64,000 nucleotides of DNA from Lepisosteus oculatus (GCF_040954835.1 NC_090700.1:20749501-20813500); one strand, 5' to 3'. Numbered from the stretch's first letter, positions 12,601 to 20,871 are shown. The notes: generated by a model from the sequence alone, not told the origin. Program-made: numbers and translations.

Positions 12601-15600
12601 CCCCAATTCATTTGGGCAAAAAATTGCTACAGTTCATTGTTTTTTTAATACTGGTACTATGAACCTGTCCTTATGTTCAACAGTATTTAATCAAAGATGG
12701 AAGCTGCGTAAGCAGTTGCGTGCATTTTGTCCAGTGACAATGCAAAGCCTAACATTACACTTCTCACACCTGATGGACGTCTGTCCATCAGGGCACATCC
12801 TGCATCTCCCTTTCACAGACAGAACTGGGTAGTGGCTGTTTCCATCGTAGCACATTTCATCTATAGGCTGTGAGACCTTTGGCTGCTTGACAACCCTCAC
12901 TGGTGCATCATTCTCATTTCCTAGCGAAGGGCGGCCTCTTTTTTGTTTTTCTGGATAGATGAGACCTTTGGCAACATCTAGCCTGAAGGCCTTCAGTTTC
13001 TTCAGCTTTACTGGACCAATTGCTGCTGCGTCATGCCGATAGAGCAACCATGCATTATTTACAGCAATGTCTATCAGTTGCCAGAATATGCAAAGGTACC
13101 ACCGATGGGACTTGGCTGGAGTGTGATATAATGCAATCATCATGTCAGCCAAATCCACACCTCCCATGTGATGGTTGTATTCTGCCACGATCTGTGGACA
13201 TGGGACAGATCTGTTTTCCCTTCTTCTTTGAGAAGCGCTTCACTTCACCCACAGGCATCACAGAAGCACATGTGCTAACCAAGGTGACTGTTTTGCTGTC
13301 AGCCCATTTGACTATGGCAAGCTGTGCATCGTTTCAACTCGGTAGTCAAAACTACCTCTTCCTCTTTTCAGTAGTTCTCGATCATCTTCCAGTTTGCAGC
13401 CCATCAAGCGATTCTTTCGAATGGTTCCCAAACTTCTGAGGCCCATGGAATCCTTCAAATAGGTTAGCAAGAGATGTGAAGAAGTTGTCAAAGTAGACCA
13501 CACAGTCAGGGGGGTTCCTGATGGTTTTGCAAAGATGCAAAACTACATTGGCCCCTAAGCCAAACTCTTTGAGTGGAATTTGTGTAGCACCATCAAATGT
13601 AGACTTCCCCATGTAGACAAAGAAGTCATACACAAAACCAGATACCCCAGCACGCAGAAAGATCTTAAAACCCCATTTCTCGGGTTTGGCAGGTAGGTAC
13701 TAGCGCAGACTTCCAGCTTTTCAACCTTTGTAAGGCACCATCATTTCATCAATCGAGAACTGATTTTCACTTTCAATTTGTGAGCATTTCGTTCTCATAT
13801 GGTCTATCACAGGCCTGATATTCACCAGCCGGTCTTCTTGGGACTCAGGGACCAGGTTATTTTGGAAGTGAAGCATTCTGGACAAACATTTGAAGTGCTT
13901 AATTGGCATGACATCTGCTATTTTGTCATATCTTGTATCACTGGCCCAGTAATCTTCCATTGCAGGCATTTTCACTACACCCATGAACAATTTGATACCT
14001 ATGAATGCTTTGATTTCACTGATGTTGGTGTTTATGCTTCCACCAATCAGTTGGCATGAGTACAGATTGGTCTGATCAGCAATTAGTTCAAAAATCTCAT
14101 TATCAAAGAAATTGGAAAAATAGGTTCGTGGAGAAAAGATTCCATCTGGTGCCATGAAATATGTTGGTGTTGTAGCTGACTGGTGTTCAAAATCTGCTTT
14201 TTTCCACCTAGAAAGGAATAAAATATATAATGGTTTATTGTAAACCACTCCCTTTTTTGCTCACTATACATTCTATAAATAACATGTATTACTTCCATGG
14301 ACACATTCTCTGTGGTCAGTTAGCAGTCTTGGACATAAAAGTTTTTGTCTGGTTTCCAGTCCACATGCATACATTCATGTGTACACACCCACATGCACAC
14401 ACAGTATATAGTGTTACTTTATCAACAATATCCTATTTATTGGTTTACATCACCTAAATTTCTTAATTTGCTTGGACAGTTGTCCTCCTTCTGCTGCCTC
14501 ATCACTACAGCTACTGTCACTACTGCTATCCTCGCTGCTACTGCTGCTATCTTCTCTTCGGCCTTCTGCACATACATAGGCTTCATCATCTTCCTCACTT
14601 GTCCCTTGCTCTGAATCTGAAGAGCCATCAGGTGGCAAGACTACTGGCTGAATCCCTCTCCTAGACCTACTATAAAATATCTTTGTGGAAATTCCCTGAA
14701 ATAGTTAGTAAATTATATTAAAGTTAATCAATAATGCAAATGTATGCGATGAAAGAATAAAAAATAGCATTTCAGTTGTTGTTATTTAATATCTAATACT
14801 TATGGCCTTTTAAAGAACAGGCACCCATAGTGCTATTAATGACTGTTTTATGCCCCCATTTAGGCAACGTATCCCAGGGGATACAGATATTTACTGTCAG
14901 ATTTGGAGAACAGTACAAATATAATTCAGATTGTTTTTCACATTAACATGTCATATCATGCTTAAAAATGAATAGCTTTTAAAAATGTGCCCCACAAATT
15001 TGTGTTATGTATAAAATAAATACAGGTACTTACCATATGGTCAGTGAAGCCTTCTCCATCTTCCATCATGACAGATTCAGAAAAGAGTGACAAGTCTATC
15101 CCAGAATGCTCAGATGAACTCACATTACCTAAGTCCTTAACACATGACTCCCTCGTATGTTTTAATTGGATAAAAAAAACACATGTTCCTAGCCCCTCCC
15201 ACAGTTGATCAAAATGACAAAACCCACTAAAGAATAGAATTAAGACATCAAAATACATGATGTCATAAAGATGAATATACTGTATACAGTATATATATTT
15301 AACAAAGGTTATGTTTCAAAATGAAATAGTTAAAGTCATCTGTCCAACCTGTTTGTCTCAAAGGACACCTTAAAGTGACAATATTCTTATGACATTTACT
15401 AACATATGTGTCCTACACTAAATTCAACACAGTTGAGTGTGTCACTCCTTACCTGGGGCTCAGGCCCACTGCAATCCTCTGGAGACAATGTGAGCACAGC
15501 CTTTGCACACATATGCAGTAAGGTATTGTGCACATCAGGCAGCACTGGGTTGAAACAATTGTACAACAAGATACAGTTAGAGCAGACACAGTACTGATCA

Positions 15601-16344
15601 GTTATCAACTTTTAGTTATTGTTTGTATAAAAAGAGCTGGAATTCTGTGAAATCATGTAATTTTACTGCTGTAAAATGTGGAATTAAATGAAATAGTCTC
15701 ACTGCAGCAGCTGACACTGACCATCATTGTCTCCAGGAGCTGGGCTTTGGCTGGGAAGCTCGGGGCCCCAGTGTGACTGGAGCTCAGCACGGTCTGAGAG
15801 ATCATCCCCACACTGTGGCACAGGATCAGTCTGATGCTGGAGTCCTGCAGGGGGCAGACAGGCACTCCTGGAGTCTTTCAGAGCAGGTAGAGGGTCAGAG
15901 AGTGAAATGTGCACAACTGTTAAAACTGTTTTTGTTTTCAGTGAGAGATTATCATTCTAACAGTTTAAGTACTTTCTTTAGAAGATACACTTTGCACTTT
16001 CTTTGTCTTGAAAAGTTTTCTTGTCTTAAAGAAAAAAATATGTAGTGGCTAATATTTCATCAGTTTGAATTTTGATTACCCAATTAGCACAAACAGTTTA
16101 TGAAAGTGTCAGGGCTACTGTATAATCAGTGATACCTGGAAAGGGTATGAGATACTGAGTTTGATCCTGTTTAAAGACACATTATAGAAAGGACCCGTTA
16201 AGATTATACCCTCAGGCCTTTTGTTTTTAAAGGAACACTAAGGTTTTGCCTACCTTAGTGGTGAAATGTTGTCTGACTCTGCCAAAAAAGTCAGTCTCCA
16301 TTCTCTGTTGCAGGAGCCCTCCTGGTGCTTTGAGAGCAACATGC
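6588..16344 (-). CDS. MROH1/2-like HEAT-repeat protein gene, copy B (5'-incomplete)
   Basis: Fifteen minus-strand exons can be chained: 16344-16254, 15844-15703, 15544-15453, 12213-12118, 11838-11734, 11422-11290, 11052-10946, 10521-10390, 10349-10248, 9787-9653, 9429-9290 (or 9280), 8111-8035, 7623-7521, 7133-7068, 6643-6588. Neighbouring phases agree at every junction except 9429-9290 to 8111-8035. Together they give about 525 residues, colinear with the C-terminal half of MROH1 as I remember it. Landmarks are ETDFFGRVRQHF, GELLGLLFPRC, SLVILLLNLSDP and LRVLLQD. HEAT-repeat proteins of this family have poorly defined roles. The N-terminal half, a middle block of roughly 300 residues and one short exon near 9 kb were not found. 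A piggyBac sits in the 12.2-15.4 kb intron. It may be a short active paralog or a young pseudogene. Confidence 0.65.
7068..7133 (-). CDS. MROH copy B exon: GLLVQQQQKS...
   Basis: 66 bp, acceptor TCTGTGTTTCAG, donor GTGAAG, in phase on both sides. It encodes GLLVQQQQKSLCSC, corresponding to the GFLVLHSE segment of MROH1. Confidence 0.5.
7521..7623 (-). CDS. MROH copy B exon: IKTFPTQVSLYQNCALKF...
   Basis: 103 bp, acceptor CTGTGTACAG, donor GTAAGA. The coding frame gives IKTFPTQVSLYQNCALKF then WAWVRESAAIF, matching HHFPDLLGRLL...SSWENVRAAAPLF of MROH1. The longer open frame over the same bases is out of frame. Confidence 0.65.
8035..8111 (-). CDS. MROH copy B exon: FLEESLSQDKELNVIQF...
   Basis: 77 bp, donor GTGAGT. 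The acceptor TTATCTAAG/CG removes an in-frame TAA that lies just upstream. FLEESLSQDKELNVIQFIM matches AFQKHLQEGRALHFGEFL of MROH1. Confidence 0.58.
9290..9429 (-). CDS. MROH copy B exon: QLVRLGSEDADMKKEV...
   Basis: Acceptor TTTCTTACAG. It encodes ESHEVSWGCMLLIGQ, then LVRLGSEDADMKKEV and SLVILLLNLSDPIPE. If the better-looking donor CAG/GTAAAG at 9279 is used, the exon includes TAA at 9288-9286. If CCAGA/GTAAAC is used, it ends at 9290 without a stop. I list the stop-free end. Confidence 0.55.
9653..9787 (-). CDS. MROH copy B exon: EPVVLRALSVLMTIMSDWE...
   Basis: 135 bp, 45 codons, donor GTAGGT. It encodes EPVVLRALSVLMTIMSDWE and CVYQRAKLCLES, matching the SPVALEAMLGL...SWDL block of MROH1. 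The acceptor CTAGCATAG is weak but must lie after an in-frame TAG. Copy A holds a decayed twin at about 637-557. Confidence 0.6.
10248..10349 (-). CDS. MROH copy B exon (weak): PYTFSTLMWSVGVLEKE...
   Basis: 102 bp, 34 codons, phase 0 to 0. The frame FSTLMWSVGVLEKES aligns with IVSVLRSKLQE of MROH1. The acceptor (GACAACAG) lacks a good pyrimidine tract and the donor GTACCA is weak, so the boundaries are uncertain. Confidence 0.4.
10390..10521 (-). CDS. MROH copy B exon: HQMKIMQRSLFDRLLLDSQ...
   Basis: 132 bp, 44 codons, acceptor GCTCCCTCAG, donor GTGAGG. LFDRLLLDSQPSCSSAVCI corresponds to the MROH1 unit LLLTMFEALGDPEKNCS. Confidence 0.62.
10946..11052 (-). CDS. MROH copy B exon: AHKRCATYLKGLKESVF...
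   Basis: 107 bp, acceptor TTTCTCTGCAG, donor GTAAGG, phases 1 to 0. It encodes GAHKRCATYLKGLKESV and RVSCSAVTQ. Confidence 0.62.
11290..11422 (-). CDS. MROH copy B exon: GELLGLLFPRC HEAT unit
   Basis: 133 bp, acceptor CTGTCCCAG, donor GTAAAA, phase 1 at its end. It carries VGELLGLLFPRCCDTEPSV and EKAMECVITVLDIW, a clear HEAT-type helix pair nearly identical in pattern to the MROH1 unit LGLLIGLFSPRC. Confidence 0.72.
11734..11838 (-). CDS. MROH copy B exon: PMQAWLSSAHTWERVRA...
   Basis: 105 bp, 35 codons, acceptor TTTTCCTCAG and donor GTGAGA. It encodes PMQAWLSSAHTWERVRA and LLLFYLENFNPM, the helix pair that in MROH1 reads PW-x-KS...HERARAL...LRYFLEHL. Confidence 0.7.
12118..12213 (-). CDS. 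MROH copy B exon: VLYSDFAESLLYLLL...
   Basis: 96 bp, 32 codons, acceptor GGGGTAG. The donor GTCAAA after STAGLQEALE was chosen because it joins in phase to PMQAWLSS, matching GLQ...L-x-PWIKS in MROH1. The open frame itself runs further, into intron sequence. Confidence 0.6.
12356..14880 (-). mobile_element. piggyBac-type DNA transposon, decayed
   Basis: A minus-strand piggyBac transposase is flanked by imperfect inverted repeats of about 27 bp: CCCCACAGGATACGGTGCCC at 12356 and its mirror ending CCCAGGGG at 14880. The span of about 2.5 kb is normal for the family. No clean TTAA is visible at either tip, so the exact ends are uncertain. The element lies in the 12.2-15.4 kb intron of MROH copy B, in the same orientation. 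Confidence 0.7.
12691..14695 (-). pseudogene. piggyBac transposase (PGBD-like), broken
   Basis: The enzyme is a DDE-type cut-and-paste transposase. The frame starts in an acidic Ser/Glu/Asp-rich N-terminus (14695-14454). It then crosses an apparent intron (14453-14208, GTGATG to CCTTTCTAG) and continues as RWKKADFEHQS. Catalytic landmarks are SIDEMMVPYKG (about 13750), VYFDNFFTS (about 13490) and HHMGGVDLADMM (about 13160), each holding one of the expected Asp residues. A Cys-rich C-terminal zinc-binding tail (CRMCPDG, CEKCNVRLC) ends at 12691. A stop follows YKG, another lies before YLPAKPEKW, and at least two frameshifts occur at 13.2-13.5 kb. It is inactive. Confidence 0.8.
15034..15200 (-). 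CDS. Possible 5' exon spliced to the piggyBac frame
   Basis: A minus-strand frame ends LSLFSESVMMEDGEGFTDHM at a strong GTAAGT donor (15033-15028). Joining it to the acceptor TTTCAG/GGAATTTCC at 14695 keeps the transposase frame open. The first in-frame Met pair is in VMMEDGEG. The exon lies outside the inverted repeats, so it may belong to host sequence. The 5' end is not defined. Confidence 0.35.
15453..15544 (-). CDS. MROH copy B exon: LPDVHNTLLHMCAKAVL...
   Basis: 92 bp, acceptor AACCCAG, donor GTAAGG. The carried base plus TG gives Met, then LPDVHNTLLHMCAKAVL and LSPEDCSGPEPQ. Confidence 0.6.
15703..15844 (-). CDS. MROH copy B exon: DSSIRLILCHSVG...
   Basis: 142 bp with a CCCTGCAG acceptor. 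The GTGAGA donor at 15702-15697 was chosen over GTCAGT at 15721 because only it gives the phase needed by the next exon. It contains CHSVGMISQTVL and KAQLLETMM, both typical of the family. Confidence 0.65.
16254..16344 (-). CDS. MROH copy B exon: HVALKAP...QHFTTK
   Basis: 91 bp between a CTCATAG acceptor and a GTAGGC donor, 30 codons after one carried base. It matches the MROH1 stretch YGHVA-x-APRELL followed by a QHFSTK-like end. It is the most 5' exon I can support for copy B. Confidence 0.65.
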
Positions 16345-17566
16345 CTATGAGTAAAGGATGAGAGCGATGGTAAAATCACTCTTCAGGGAAAACCAATACA
16401 GTGCAGATGGAATCTTCTCATTAGTCATTCTGGCTGTTTGTTTAATGTTAGTTTTTAAGAACTGCATTTATACTAAAATATACCAGATGAAAGTAAGTAA
16501 CTAGTAATGCACTAGTCAATTGCAACTAGTCATCTAACAAACAACTACACCAGCAGGTTTGAATTTGAACATGTAATACAGCAGCTTTTATTTCCATTGA
16601 TAAATGATATACTGTAGATTCAAGAGGAGATTGTTCAGATGAAAAAATGAACACTATTTTGGTTTTATGTACTGTATAGACAACATTTATGTCTGTAGTA
16701 CTATAAAATTAAGTCTTGTGCATTTTCAGGGCTACATTTCTTGCACTTCATCTAAGAGTTTTTGTTCTTCAATGCACCCTTACATTTGCCTACACAACTA
16801 ATTCTCTGTGTCCCCAATTTGTCAATATCCCTACTATGCCCTGAGAACTACAAGTGTAAAGTCCCATCACAATAAAAAATACAATAGATCTATTTAATCA
16901 ACACCCAGATATGACAGAACACAGTTCATTGTGGACTTAATTTTAGTTCTCTTCACTCCACAGGATTTCTTAAAATTCACTGTAATCTACTAAAGACTCT
17001 AAATGCATTATCTTTAATACAGCAACTAATAAAACATTATAGTAAAATATAAACATTAAAATTTTAAAATGACATTTTTATTAATAAACACCTAATACAA
17101 ATTATTATTAATAAATGTGGTGTGAAATGTGGAAAGCTATCAGTTAAATATTTACATTTTCTAAGTGATGGAGGTATAACAGATTCATGACATAGTGACA
17201 GTATTTTGTCCACTATATTAGGGAACGTTCCAATATGTTTCAGTGTTCTGCTTAGTACTCGACAAAGTTGTTTAACCATATGAAGAGATGACTTTAGTTA
17301 GTCTCCTACTTCAGTAAACTCTAGAGGGCAGCAGCTTCACTTTTGGTTCACTGCAATTAAGAAACAGTTTTAGTATGAAGCTGCAGACTAATTTCAGCAG
17401 CCAAGTTCATTGTATTTGGTCTTTAAGGTAATGAACTACTGTAGCTGTGTACTAACCATGGGATGAACTCCAGCTAGTAAGCTACTTTCAGTTTGTTGCA
17501 ATTGATCTTACCACTGCAGACATCTTTGATACAGCTAATATCCTCTGACGTACGCTATGACTGCAA

Positions 17567-17600
<34 letters not shown>
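17567..17600. repeat. (AAT)n microsatellite
   Basis: About eleven uninterrupted AAT units. Confidence 0.9.
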
Positions 17601-17899
17601 TTTGTGAAAAGACAAACTAGTCTTTAGACATCTGCTAATTAGGTAGTTGCTTGTGAAAATCATTTAGTCCTGTGCTGTGAGCTAATGTGTAAACAAATGT
17701 GGAAGTGATTTTCAGTAGTGTGAGAAATGCGTGCTTGGGAAAACAACTGTGTGAGAGCTTAGAGTCATGTGCAAGATACACTGGGTAGTAAGTGATTTCT
17801 TCCTTGCTTTGCAATGCCCATACTTCAGTTTGGGATTTGGGGATTTTTCTTGCTATTTTAACAGAGGTTTATCTGCTTTCACCATAAAAGTGCTGTGTT

Positions 17900-18125
17900 C
17901 CTTACTTGAACTTCTGATGAACAATATTCATTTTAATACGAATATCATTTCAAATCCAGAAGAACAGGGCATAACTGAAAGTGTGTGAATAATTTTTCAA
18001 GGTACTGTAAGTGTCCCATTAGTTTAGTTCCAGCAAAAAAAGTATTTTTTCCACTTATGTTCACTTCTACTAGGAACAAATACTGAAAGGAAGGCCAGGG
18101 CTGTTAACTCCAATGTCACACTAAA
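17900..18125. repeat. Fragments similar to MROH copy B flank and intron
   Basis: 17908-18040 matches 6186-6340 just downstream of copy B (TGATGAACAATATTCAYTTTA, then CAAGGTACTGTAAGTGYCCC). 18054-18120 matches intron sequence at 9485-9540 (TGTTCACTTYTAC, then GCTGTTAACTCCARTGTCAC). These look like scraps of a further rearranged copy of the locus. Confidence 0.5.
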
Positions 18126-18617
18126 GATATCACCTGCTACTCTCTTGGTAGAGATTTTGTGATGTTAGCAACAGTTGATATCTTTATGATTCTCAAACTG
18201 GCACACAAAAGGCTGCATCTTGGTAGAAGGGATGGCTGTGATTGTGCGAAAACCAAGAATGAGAACAGACACTGGCAGTGTCCAAGGTTTCAGTTGTGAC
18301 ACACTTGTGATCTTGCGGCCTTCATATACACGTTCCCACTAAAGTCTGTAAAGGCTTAGGGTTCTAAATTTGTGTTTCACAAGGTTGCTCACAATGTCCA
18401 CCAATGCTCCCTTCTCTGAAGTCTGCTGAAGGGAATACCCCCCTCGCAAAATGATGACATCATGTTCTAGCCTATCAAAGATAAGAGAATAAAGTCATTA
18501 CGTGTTAGTAAAATTCATCTTTTTACAGTGTTAAAACTCTTAATATTATACTGTATGTAAAACAAAATTTCATTAGTTCAGGTGGGTAGCTGCGTCAGCA
18601 TGTGTAGTCCGCTACAA

Positions 18618-18850
18618 TATGAATCTAAAGTAACCTAATGAAATTTTGCGAAGGAACAAGTAATAGGTTTATTCCATGCTGAAAAGAGAAGAACGAAAAC
18701 ACAATGTTTCGGCTGTGAAGCCTTCGTCGAGTGACACCTGAAGAAGGCTTCACAGCCACAATTTTGTGTTGTCTCTCTTCTCTTTTCAGCATGGAATTAA
18801 CCTATTACTTGTTCCTTTGCAAAATTTCATTAGGTTACTTTAGATTCATA
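18618..18850. repeat. Long foldback (inverted repeat) element
   Basis: The sequence runs TATGAATCTAAAGTAACC..., through AACAAGTAATAGGTTTATTCC and TTTCGGCTGTGAAGCCTTC, then a loop of about 14 bases (GTCGAGTGACACCT). It then returns as the reverse complement to TAGATTCATA. Arms are about 105-110 bp and nearly perfect. Related units occur near 22.5, 30.2 and 45.6 kb. Confidence 0.85.
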
Positions 18851-18852
18851 CT

Positions 18853-19112
18853 CTAGCACCACGCGGGGTGCTTTAGCATGAGAACAGCGCCTTGGGGCGG
18901 GACTACAGGACTGTTTATACTATAGTGGGCGGAGGCTGGGAGAAAGCCTCTTCCCTTCGTGTCTGTGTGTTAGTGAAGGTACAGCGCTGTAACCCCTGTC
19001 CTTGTGTGTGTACCTTTCCCGGTTCAAGTTCAAGTTAATAAATGTGTTCAACCCTATTCCCTGAGTCCTATGCCTGCTCTATTCCGTACTGAAACCCGAA
19101 TTCGTTACAATA
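18853..19112 (+). mobile_element. LTR-like remnant
   Basis: A GC-richer block ends with GTTCAAGTTAATAAATGTG, CCTATTCCCTGAGTCC and then CGTTACA, the usual layout of a retroviral or Gypsy-type LTR 3' part with its poly(A) signal and CA end. The 5' part is not recognisable and no coding body is attached. Confidence 0.35.
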
Positions 19113-19302
19113 TTGTATGTATTCTAGGTACAACATTTTGACATATATCCTGGTGTCCTGGCCAAATTTCCCATTGGCCTTTACCAATCATCGCCTCCTA
19201 ATAATCCCCATCTATTATTGGCCTCATCACTCTGTTCTCCTCGTCGTTGATAGCTGATGTGTGGTGAATGTACTGTGTGAATTATGGCTGCTGTCGCATC
19301 AT

Positions 19303-20507
19303 CCTGGTCAGAAACTGACCTGATCAAAGTCACTAACAATCTTCTAATAGCTTCTGATTCTGGTTCTCTTTCTATACTCATTCTTCTTGATCTCAGTGCT
19401 GCTTTTAACACTGTTGACCATAACATCTTACTTTCTCGTCTTGAGACTGTGTTTGGAGTTTCTGACACTGCTCTCAAATGGTTCAAATCTTACTTCACTG
19501 ATCGCTGTCACTTTGTCTCTCTCAATGGGTACAGGTCTGAAATTGGTCTTGTTAAGTCTGGTGTTCCTCAGGGCTTAATACTGGACCCCTTGCTCTTCAG
19601 CATTTACATGTTCCCACTTGGTCAGCTTTTAAGATCACATGGCCTCAGCTTTCATTTTTACGCTGACGATACTCAAATATACATCCATACCAAGCCTGAC
19701 ACTGATTTGGCTGTCTCTATTCTATCTAATTGCATCTCTGACATAAAAATTTGGATTTGGATGACTCAAAACTTCCTTCATCTTAACTGCGACAAGATCG
19801 AAGTCAAGCTTATTGGCACCCCCCATCAACCTCATAAAGCCAGTCCTGTAACCTTATCTGTAGATGGTTCTGTACTTGAGCCTCAATCAAAATTGAAAAA
19901 CCTTGGGGTTATATTTGATTCTGGCTTAACATTCAACCCACATGTGCAGCATACTGTCAAAACATTTTTTTTTCACCTCAGAAATATAGCTAGACTACGC
20001 CCTATGCTATCACTAACTGTGGCTGAAAAGCTGATCAACACATTTGTGTTCTCTCGAATTGACTACTGTAATGCTCTACTCGCTGGGGTATCTAAATCTA
20101 CTCTGAACAAATTGCAGTATGTCCAAAATTCAGCAGCCAGAATCCTGACCAGGTCTAGTGCAAGTGTTCACATTACTCCTATCCTGGAGTCCTTGCACTG
20201 GCTTTTGGTCAAATTTCGTGTAGACTTTAAACACCTCATTCTTACCTATAAGGCTCTGCATGGCTTGGCACCTCAGTACCTGTCTGAACTATTATCACCC
20301 TACTCCACACCTCGCAACCTTCGTTCTTCTAATTCTCCTATCCTTACTGTCCCCCAAGCCCATCTACATTGTATGGGTGAGAGGGCCTTCTCCTGTTATG
20401 CCCCCAAGCTCTGGAACTCTCTCCCCAAGGATATCAGAGAGTCACCTTCTCTAAGCTCCTTCAAATCCAGACTTAAAACCCTCTTCTTCAGAAAAGCCTT
20501 TACTTAA
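19303..20507 (+). CDS. L2 ORF2 reverse transcriptase, C-terminal part
   Basis: An open frame of about 400 codons (ending TAA at 20505-20507) starts inside the reverse transcriptase domain. LILLDLSAAFNTVDH carries the first catalytic Asp, SGVPQGLILDPLLFSIYM is the finger-palm block, and FHFYADDTQIYIH is the catalytic YADD-type motif. The thumb region (LGVIFDSGLTF) and the conserved C-terminal block YKALHGLAPQYL...LWNSLPKDIRES follow. The N-terminal endonuclease is absent. The upstream in-frame ATG at 19284 lies in SINE sequence and is accidental. Lack of stops over 400 codons points to a fairly recent insertion. Confidence 0.85.
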
Positions 20508-20687
20508 CTGGTTTACTTCTTCACCCCTTTCTTAGTACCACCATCCAAGGTCTCCTCATTATATTGTAATTGTGTTTTATCTTGTGTATTCTTCTTATTT
20601 ATTGTTGTTGTCATCCTGTATAGCGCTTTGAGAAGCCACCTTTAAAGGCGCTATATAAAATAACGTTTTTTATTATTATTATCCAGG
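19303..20687 (+). mobile_element. L2-clade LINE, 5'-truncated
   Basis: It holds the C-terminal reverse transcriptase part of ORF2 and a short 3' UTR. The 3' end reads TAGCGCTTTGAGAAGCC, GGCGCTATATAAA and then (TTA)n, typical of L2 elements. Confidence 0.85.
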
Positions 20688-20765
20688 TGGATCTTGCACA
20701 TAGGTGGTGGTGGAGGGGAGTCCCCATTACCTGTAAAGCACTTTGAGAGTAGTGTCCAGAAAATA

Positions 20766-20871
20766 ATAATAATAAGAGCTTACACTTATATAGTGCTTTT
20801 CTGGACAAAGCGCTTTACAGGTAATGGGGACTGCCCTTCACCACCACCACCAATGTGCAGCATCCACCTGG
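20766..20871 (-). repeat. 5S-SINE tail fragment, tail-to-tail with its neighbour
   Basis: The minus-strand copy of the SINE 3' part (CTTATATAGTGCTTTTCTGG, AAAGCGCTTTACAGGTAATG, GTGCAGCATCCACCTGG) directly follows a plus-strand copy. 20684-20871 is therefore an inverted repeat with arms of about 85 bp around an AAT-rich centre. Confidence 0.75.

Larger units (their letters stand above)
19145..20765 (+). mobile_element. 5S-headed SINE interrupted by an L2 LINE
   Basis: SINE body 19145-19300 (CCTGGCCAAATTTCCCATTG to GTCGCATCATCC) resumes at 20688 (AGGTGGATCTTGCACATAGG to AAGCACTTTGAGA and an AAT-rich end at about 20765). In the intact copy at 46.4-47.0 kb these two parts are contiguous. ATCC occurs at both junctions and may be a short target duplication. 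The 5S-like head itself is missing here. Confidence 0.7.

Noticed and set aside
17064-17279. 71-codon minus-strand frame with CHESVIPPSLRKCKYL
   Set aside because: No family recognised, no splice context that joins MROH exons; left as chance.
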